Positions 58,865-64,000 of a DNA stretch of 64,000 bases are shown here, in pieces. Made by a program: the position numbers and the translations under genes. The notes under the pieces were generated by a model. That model did no database searches. It saw nothing but the letters and a program-made list of their open reading frames with translations, and was not told where the DNA came from. Source of the stretch: Halopenitus salinus (lineage in GTDB: Archaea; Halobacteriota; Halobacteria; Halobacteriales; Haloferacaceae); NCBI RefSeq assembly GCF_042662125.1, contig NZ_JBHSXL010000008.1:176941-240940 (forward strand), given 5' to 3'. Position 1 is the first letter of the stretch, and every line of letters begins with the position of its first letter.

Positions 58865-60004
58865 ATGTCCGGATTCGTCTTCTCCGAGAAGCCGATCACG
58901 ATCGAGTCGGGCGAGGGATCGACCCTCGTCGCCGACGACGGCACCGAGTACCTCGATTTCGGCGCGAGCTACGCGTGTGCCCCGCTCGGCCATTCCCACC
59001 CCGCCGTCACGGAGGCGGTGACGACGCAGGCCGAGCGGCTCACCTACGTCCAGGCGTCCTATCCCGTCGAGACGCGCACGGAGACCTACGAGAAGCTCGC
59101 CGCGCTCGCGCCCGGCGACCTCGACAACGTCTGGCTGTGCAACTCCGGGACCGAGGCCAACGAGGCCGCGATGAAGTTCGCGCGCGCGGCGACCGGCCGC
59201 GAGACGATCGTCGCGACCAAACGAGCCTTCCACGGGCGCACCCTCGGGGCGCTCGCGCTCACCTGGAAGCAGAAGTACAAGGCCCCCTACGAGCCGCTCG
59301 CCGGCGGCGTCGAGTTCGTCGAGTACGGCAACGCCGAGGAGCTGGCCGAGACCGTTGATTCCGACACCGCCGCGGTCTTCCTAGAGCCCGTTCAAGGCGA
59401 GGGCGGCATCCATCCGGCCGACGGGGAGTACCTGCAGTCGGCCCGCGAGGTCACCTCGGACGCGGGCGCGGCGCTCGTCTTCGACGAGATCCAGACCGGG
59501 ATCGGCCGGACCGGGACGCTCTGGGCCTGCGAGCACGCCGGGGTGACCCCCGACATCCTCACGAGCGCGAAGGGGATCGCCAACGGGCTCCCGATGGGCG
59601 CGACGCTCTGTGCCGACTGGATCGCCGAGGACTTCGGCGACCACGGATCGACGTTCTCCGGGGGCCCGGTCGTCTGTGCGGCCGCGAACGCGACCCTCGA
59701 GACGGTCGTCGAGGAGGATCTCCCGGCCCACGCGGAGGCGGTCGGCGCGGACCTCCGCGAACGGCTCGAGGACGCGGTCGACGAGCACGACCTCCCGGTC
59801 CGCGACGTGCGGGGATCGGGGCTGATGATCGGCATCGAGGTCAAACGGGGGGCAAACCGGATCCTCCGCGACCTCGCGATCCACGAGCAGGTGCTCGCGC
59901 TCCCCGCCGGGCGTTCGGTCGTGCGGCTGCTCCCCCCGCTCGTCGTTGGGGAGACGGAGGCGGAGCGGTTCGTCGACGCGTTCGTGGAGGTGCTCTCGGA
60001 GTGA
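58865..60004 (+). CDS. argD: Acetylornithine / LysW-ornithine aminotransferase
   Basis: A 379-residue PLP class III aminotransferase. CNSGTEANEAAMKFARAATG binds cofactor phosphate, AFHGRTLGALALTWK follows, FDEIQTGIGRTGTLWACEH and the PLP lysine in TSAKGIANGLPMGATLC are intact. It accepts the LysW-bound or acetylated semialdehyde. It starts immediately after argB and overlaps the hydrolase gene by 4 bp. Confidence 0.95.
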   Translation: MSGFVFSEKPITIESGEGSTLVADDGTEYLDFGASYACAPLGHSHPAVTEAVTTQAERLTYVQASYPVETRTETYEKLAALAPGDLDNVWLCNSGTEANEAAMKFARAATGRETIVATKRAFHGRTLGALALTWKQKYKAPYEPLAGGVEFVEYGNAEELAETVDSDTAAVFLEPVQGEGGIHPADGEYLQSAREVTSDAGAALVFDEIQTGIGRTGTLWACEHAGVTPDILTSAKGIANGLPMGATLCADWIAEDFGDHGSTFSGGPVVCAAANATLETVVEEDLPAHAEAVGADLRERLEDAVDEHDLPVRDVRGSGLMIGIEVKRGANRILRDLAIHEQVLALPAGRSVVRLLPPLVVGETEAERFVDAFVEVLSE

Positions 60005-61170
60005 CGACCGGCTCCGGGGCGGCCGGGTCCGGCGACGCCGATCGCGACGGAGACGCCTCCCGCGTGATCGTCGCCGGCGATCGGGACCCGTATCCCGACG
60101 CCTGCGACACGCCGGCTCGAAAGCTGCTCTTCGATCTCGTGTCGATCCCCTCGCCCTCCGGCGAGGAGGAGGCGGCCGCAGAGCGCCTCCGGGCGTTCTT
60201 CGAGGCCAACGGCCGCGAGGCCTGGATCGACGAGGTCGGCAACGTCCGCGCGCCAGCGGACGACTCGGTGCTTTGTACCTCCCACGTCGACACCGTCCCC
60301 GGCGACATCCCCGTCGAGGTGAAGCCCGCCCTCGAGTCGGCCTACGACGTCGATCCCGACGATCCGACGGGCGGCGAGGCCCTCTGGGGACGCGGAACCG
60401 TCGATGCGACCGGGCCGCTCGTCGCCATGGCCGTCGCCGCCGTCGAGACCGGCGTCTCCTTCGTCGGCGTCGTCGGCGAGGAGACCTCCTCGCGGGGGGC
60501 ACGCCACCTCGCCGCCGAGCGCGACCCGCCCGACGCGCTCGTCAACGGCGAGCCCTCGGGCTGGAACGGGATCACGCTGGGCTACCGGGGATTCCTGGCC
60601 GGCACGTACGTCAACACGAGCGAGTCCGGCCACACCTCGCGTCCCGAGCCCAACGCGATCCAGCACGCGATCGACTGGTGGGCGGGCGTCGAGGACGTCT
60701 TCGATCCCGCCGACCCCGAGACCCCCGTCTTCGATCAGGTGACGACGAAGCCGGTCTCCTTCGACGGCGGGCTCTCGGAGGACGGGCTCGCCGTCGAGGC
60801 CACCGTCGACGTCCAGCTTCGGGTTCCGCCCTCGCGGACCGTCGACGAGGTCCACGAGCTCGCCGAGGGCCAGTTGACGACCGGCTCCGTCCACTGGAAG
60901 GAGCCGATCCCGCCCGTCATGGAGAGCCCCCGCACGCCGCTCGCACGCGCGTTTCGCGTCGCCATCCGCGAGCAGGGCGGGGACGTTCGTCTCCTCAGGA
61001 AGACCGGAACCAGCGACATGAACCTCTTTGCGGCCGCCTGGGACTGCCCCATGGTCACCTACGGTCCCGGCAACTCCGAGTTGGACCACGCGCCCGACGA
61101 ACACCTTCCGCTCGCGGAACTCGACCGGGCGGTCGCGGTGCTGTCGGACGTCTGTCGGGACCGACGATAG
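60001..61170 (+). CDS. argE: LysW-ornithine/lysine hydrolase (M20 family)
   Basis: A 389-residue metallopeptidase that releases ornithine (or lysine) from LysW. GTG start at 60001. M20 motifs: CTSHVDTVPGDIPVE, LWGRGTVDATGPLVAMAV, GVVGEETSSRGARHL and KTGTSDMNLFAAAW. An N-terminal acidic segment (about 40 residues) precedes homology. Also known as lysK; by context it serves arginine. Confidence 0.9.
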   Translation: MTTGSGAAGSGDADRDGDASRVIVAGDRDPYPDACDTPARKLLFDLVSIPSPSGEEEAAAERLRAFFEANGREAWIDEVGNVRAPADDSVLCTSHVDTVPGDIPVEVKPALESAYDVDPDDPTGGEALWGRGTVDATGPLVAMAVAAVETGVSFVGVVGEETSSRGARHLAAERDPPDALVNGEPSGWNGITLGYRGFLAGTYVNTSESGHTSRPEPNAIQHAIDWWAGVEDVFDPADPETPVFDQVTTKPVSFDGGLSEDGLAVEATVDVQLRVPPSRTVDEVHELAEGQLTTGSVHWKEPIPPVMESPRTPLARAFRVAIREQGGDVRLLRKTGTSDMNLFAAAWDCPMVTYGPGNSELDHAPDEHLPLAELDRAVAVLSDVCRDRR

Positions 61171-61260
61171 CCCGACGAGCACGCGAGACGATACGAACTG
61201 ATCGAAACGACACCGAACCGATCGAGACGACAGCAGACCGACACCGCACACGGACACACC

Positions 61261-62154
61261 ATGTCACTCACCACCGACGACTTCCTCGACATCGACGACC
61301 TCTCGCCGGCCGAACTGGACCGCGTCCTCGATCGTGCCGCGGCGCTCAAGGACGGGTCGGACGAGACGCGGCTCCCGGACGCGACGCTTTCCATGATCTT
61401 CGAGAAGCCCTCGACGCGGACCCGCGTCTCCTTCGAGACGGGGATGACCGACCTCGGCGGCCACGCCATGTTCCTCGGCCCCGACGACATCCAGCTCGGC
61501 CACGGCGAGCCGCTTCGCGATACGGCCCGGGTGCTCGGACGGTACGCGGACGCCGTGATGGCGCGGCTCTTCGATCACGAGGACGTCGAGACGCTCGCCG
61601 AGTACGCCGACTGTCCCGTGGTCAACGGACTCACCGACGAGGCCCACCCCTGCCAGACGCTCGCCGACCTCCTCACCATCCGCGAGTACGCCGGCGAGGA
61701 CGTCCACGTCGCGTGGGTCGGCGACGGCAACAACGTCGGACAGTCCTTCGTCGTCGGCGCGGCGATGGCCGGCATCGACGTGACGGTCGCGACGCCCGCG
61801 GAGTACGCAATGGACGAGGCCGTCCTCGACCGTGCCGCCGCTCTCGGGGGCGATCCCACGGTCACCACCGATCCCGAGGCCGCCGTCGCCGACGCCGACG
61901 TCGTCTACACGGACGTGTGGATCTCGATGGGCCAGGAGGACGAACGGGAGGCGAAGCTCGCGGCGTTCGACGGCTTCCAGGTGAACGAGCCGCTGCTCGC
62001 GGGCACCGACGCCGCAGTGATGCACTGTCTACCCGCCCACCGCGGCGAGGAGATCACGAACGACGTCCTCGAGTCCGAGCGGTCGCTCGCGTGGGACCAG
62101 GCCGAAAACCGGCTTCACGCACAGAAGGCGCTTCTCGTCGAGCTGTTGGCGTAG
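61261..62154 (+). CDS. argF: Ornithine carbamoyltransferase
   Basis: A 297-residue transferase making citrulline from ornithine and carbamoyl phosphate. Binding motifs FEKPSTRTRVSFETGM, HPCQTLADLLTI, VGDGNNVGQSF and MHCLPAHRGEEI are all canonical. A 90-bp gap separates it from the hydrolase gene; it is the last gene of the arginine cluster. Confidence 0.96.
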   Translation: MSLTTDDFLDIDDLSPAELDRVLDRAAALKDGSDETRLPDATLSMIFEKPSTRTRVSFETGMTDLGGHAMFLGPDDIQLGHGEPLRDTARVLGRYADAVMARLFDHEDVETLAEYADCPVVNGLTDEAHPCQTLADLLTIREYAGEDVHVAWVGDGNNVGQSFVVGAAMAGIDVTVATPAEYAMDEAVLDRAAALGGDPTVTTDPEAAVADADVVYTDVWISMGQEDEREAKLAAFDGFQVNEPLLAGTDAAVMHCLPAHRGEEITNDVLESERSLAWDQAENRLHAQKALLVELLA

Positions 62155-62219
62155 TCGTCGGCCGCAAGGACGTTCGTCAACTGCGAGCCGTTCACCGATC
62201 CGTCGCCGACTCCCCCGTC

Positions 62220-62423
62220 TCAAAAGTCGTGTTCGAGGTCCTCGGGGTCCGAGTTCGCCTTCTGGATGATGATCTTGCCGTCCCGCACCCGGACGAACAC
62301 CTCGTCGCCGATCTCCATGCCGGCGACCGCGAGTTCGTCCTCGTGTAGGTTCACGTGTACGTTGTGGTACTCGCCATCCTCGTCTTTGGCCCCACTCGGA
62401 CTGAGCTTCTTCTTGCGAACCAT
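62220..62423 (-). CDS. AbrB/SpoVT-like small conserved haloarchaeal protein
   Basis: A 67-residue protein MVRKKKLSPSGAKDEDGEYH with NVHVNLHEDELAVAGMEIGD and EVFVRVRDGKIIIQKA. The swapped-hairpin-like pattern (VHVNL..GMEIGDEVFVRVRDGKIII) resembles AbrB/SpoVT DNA-binding modules, though with a basic N-terminal tail. It is convergent with argF. Function is unknown; a DNA-binding role is inferred from pattern only. Confidence 0.7.
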   Translation of the reverse strand: MVRKKKLSPSGAKDEDGEYHNVHVNLHEDELAVAGMEIGDEVFVRVRDGKIIIQKANSDPEDLEHDF

Positions 62424-62748
62424 CGGCGGCTTTCTGGTGTGAGTTCAAGGCAGGAGCTATATAAGTGTTGTTTACCGCCGAACGGTCGCTACCACCCGTT
62501 CGTCGGCCGATGCGGAGCCCTCCGGGACGCCCGCGGTCCGTGGATATGTTCTAAAACGGATCCGCGTCCGAGCCGAAACCCCTCGTCGATTCGCCCGAAT
62601 CAACGCTCGACACCAATATTCACACGGGTTTCGGGTCGAATTTACCCCGATCGCGGGGGCACATCGCCGCTTGATGCCACTTTCACCCCCGAATCCCCGA
62701 TATATTTATAATAGATTGTGTGCTGGGTTGCCATGGAGGTCGACAATT
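62424..62748. promoter_or_regulatory. Divergent promoter region for the AbrB-like and MC1 genes
   Basis: Both neighbours are read outward. Near 62458-62468 ATATAAGTGTT fits the leftward gene, and near 62699-62714 GATATATTTATAATAG is a strong TATA region about 35-50 bp before the MC1 ATG. The rest of the gap shows no coding pattern. Confidence 0.55.
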
Positions 62749-63066
62749 ATGGTACGTGACGACGGCAAGCGGAACTTCGCCCTGCGAGAGCAGGAAGGAT
62801 CGGAAACGAGCGTCTTCTCCGGCAACACCCCCCGACAGGCGGCCCTGAAGGCCGCCCGCCGGATCGAACCGGCGGATTCGGAGGACGACGCCGATCGACG
62901 GACGCTTCGGCTCCGAGAGAAGGGGACCGACAAGGTACACGTCTACGAGGGGTGGGCCTGGGAGGAGGAGCCGCCCGAGAACAGCCCCGACTGGCTCGAG
63001 GACCAGGACACGATCACGGAGGCCAACGTCTCCAAACAGGGCATCAAGCACCTCGACGAGGAGTAG
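62749..63066 (+). CDS. MC1 family nonhistone chromosomal protein
   Basis: A 105-residue DNA-bending chromatin protein of the MC1 type known from Methanosarcina and haloarchaea. Conserved words are NFALREQEGSETSVFSGNTP, RQAALKAARRIEPADSE, LRLREKGTDKVHVYEGWAWE and EANVSKQGIKHLDEE. ATG 62749 is preferred over upstream in-frame starts, since the conserved N-terminus VRDDGKRNFALRE begins there. Confidence 0.93.
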   Translation: MVRDDGKRNFALREQEGSETSVFSGNTPRQAALKAARRIEPADSEDDADRRTLRLREKGTDKVHVYEGWAWEEEPPENSPDWLEDQDTITEANVSKQGIKHLDEE

Positions 63067-63352
63067 CGACCGAAGCGATTCCGGATTTTTCGACGGGTAT
63101 ACACGCGTCGAACCGATAGCGGCGCGCACACGGCCATCACCCGGCGGGACCTGCCGTCCGAGCGGGGGATGACCGGCCGGCCTCCAGCCGTGTGATACTT
63201 TCGTCGCCGCTTCGACCTCGAGAGACGTCAGTGCGATCGACGTCGCTACCGTCCGTCGACGGGTCTTCGAGCCGTAGCGCTCCGGACTCACGGGGACCTC
63301 AAGATCGTGGTAGTGTACTCCCATGAAAACGCCTGACGCGGCACGGATCGAA
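63067..63352. other. Untranslated spacer before rRNA promoters
   Basis: A 286-bp stretch between MC1 and the first rRNA promoter-like motif. No family-like frame or strong palindrome is visible. Confidence 0.3.
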
Positions 63353-63367
63353 CGACGGGGTTAAATA
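63353..63367 (+). promoter_or_regulatory. rRNA promoter candidate P1
   Basis: CGACGGGG followed by TTAAATA, about 447 bp before 16S. Shares the CGACG-N3-TTA layout with two further copies downstream. Confidence 0.65.
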
Positions 63368-63450
63368 CTCACCTCCCATCGAATGGAATGCAACGGGCGA
63401 GCCCCCACCGGGGCGCGCCCACCCGCCGCTCGTCGGCGGGCGTTTCGGAA

Positions 63451-63465
63451 CGACGCCCTTATCAA
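63451..63465 (+). promoter_or_regulatory. rRNA promoter candidate P2
   Basis: CGACGCCC followed by TTATCAA; an AATGCGAC start-like sequence lies about 26 bp downstream, the spacing expected for a haloarchaeal rRNA promoter. Confidence 0.65.
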
Positions 63466-63556
63466 GGGTCGTCCACTCGAAACGTAATGCGACAACACGA
63501 CCGCGAACTCGCCTCGTTCAACCCGAGGCGGTTTCGCCCCCGGACCCGAGGTGACC

Positions 63557-63570
63557 CGACGGGCTTATGC
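63557..63570 (+). promoter_or_regulatory. rRNA promoter candidate P3
   Basis: CGACGGGC followed by TTATGC, the copy nearest to 16S (about 244 bp upstream). Similar in form to P1 and P2. Confidence 0.6.
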
Positions 63571-63656
63571 TCGTCGAGTCCCAACGCTCGGGTCCACCCC
63601 AATGAGGACGTCATCCCTGCGGTCCGCCGTAAGCCGACGTCTGATGTGAGCTCGAT

Positions 63657-63808
63657 GGTCCGGTGTCATCCGGGACTGCCGGCGACACCGGACACGGACC
63701 ATGCAATGAATGTAGATACGATCGTATCACGACGATACGACGGTGATCGACGAACAACGCGTTCGTCCATCCCGCCACCCCCCTCACGTGGGGAATCACA
63801 CGTGAGGG
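63657..63808 (+). other. 16S leader with processing hairpins
   Basis: Two paired elements precede 16S: a stem TCCGGTGTC with GACACCGGA (from 63659), which may be part of the pre-16S processing helix, and a perfect 10-bp hairpin CCCTCACGTG (63781-63790) with CACGTGAGGG (63799-63808). The palindrome GATACGATCGTATC lies at 63715-63728. The downstream half of any processing stem is outside the window. Confidence 0.55.
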
Positions 63809-63813
63809 CACCC

Positions 63814-64000
63814 ATTCCGGTTGATCCTGCCGGAGGCCATTGCTATCGGGGTCCGATTTAGCCATGCTAGTCGCACGAGCTTAGACTCGTGGCATATAGC
63901 TCCGTAACACGTGGCCAAGCTACCCTTCGGAGACGCATACCCTCGGGAAACTGAGGCTAATTCGTCATCCGACTCCCCGGCTGGAATGCGGGGAGTCGCA
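63814..64000 (+). rRNA. 16S ribosomal RNA, 5' end (truncated by window)
   Basis: Begins ATTCCGGTTGATCCTGCCGG, the standard archaeal 16S start, and continues into conserved helices (AGCCATGCTAGTCGCACGAG, TAACACGTGGCCAAGCTACC). Only the first 187 nt are present. Confidence 0.97.

Noticed and set aside
1..64000. Insertion sequences, integrases, toxin-antitoxin or phage-defence genes
   Set aside because: No transposase, integrase, nuclease-helicase defence set or target-site duplication was recognised; the accessory character of the window lies in the fibre-like operon.

Overview
The window is chromosomal DNA from a halophilic archaeon of class Halobacteria. The evidence is high G+C, a very acidic predicted proteome, many families known mainly from haloarchaea (DUF2249 pair, DUF7344 regulators, DUF5784/DUF5786, MC1, OapB/OapC), twin-arginine signals on most secreted proteins, a cdc6-linked origin, and a 16S rRNA gene opening with the archaeal ATTCCGGTTGATCC sequence at the right edge. 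A Haloferacales/Halorubrum-like host is a guess from gene order, not something shown here.

Layout. 1-3 kb: a truncated acidic gene, two DUF2249 proteins, a DUF2061 membrane protein, a Nudix hydrolase and a CPBP-type membrane protease. 3-7 kb (minus strand): pstS-pstC-pstA, with 6-phosphogluconate dehydrogenase where pstB would be expected. 7-12.4 kb (minus): hisS, a PP-loop ATPase, a PDCD5-family protein and metY-metX. 12.7-16.4 kb: a TrmB-type regulator, a membrane/zinc-ribbon protein and two DUF7344 winged-helix regulators.

16.7-28.3 kb is the accessory highlight: eight co-directional genes encoding four large exported proteins with combined twin-arginine and SipW-type signal sequences and a shared TasA/camelysin-like core, two smaller relatives, a dedicated SipW-type signal peptidase, and a very acidic partner. 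I read this as a surface-fibre (TasA/archaeal-bundling-pilus-like) biogenesis operon. The variable centres of the subunits carry different inserts, including a von Willebrand A domain. Three of its spacers contain a 59-nt, covarying, tRNA-minihelix-like RNA element (12-bp coaxial helix, TTCGACT T-loop) followed by a hairpin just before the next start codon. I know of no description of this arrangement.

28.3-41.5 kb: a RecJ/DHH protein, an acyl-CoA synthetase with a metallo-beta-lactamase-fold protein, a methyltransferase followed by 34-bp hairpin repeats, small membrane and DUF proteins, then the replication neighbourhood: PolD small subunit, signal peptidase and Orc1/Cdc6. 41.5-42.6 kb is a replication origin with inverted ORB elements flanking an AT-rich unwinding region, followed by the origin-associated Era-like GTPase, OapB and OapC genes. 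44-52 kb holds mixed small families, a PHP-domain protein, a Na+/Ca2+-exchanger-type protein, tRNA-Val(GAC) and a degenerate M24 peptidase. 52.8-62.2 kb is a complete LysW-dependent arginine cluster (argG, argH, lysW, argX, argC, argB, argD, argE/lysK, argF). 62.2-64 kb: an AbrB-like small protein, an MC1 chromatin protein, and the rRNA leader with three tandem promoters leading into 16S rRNA.
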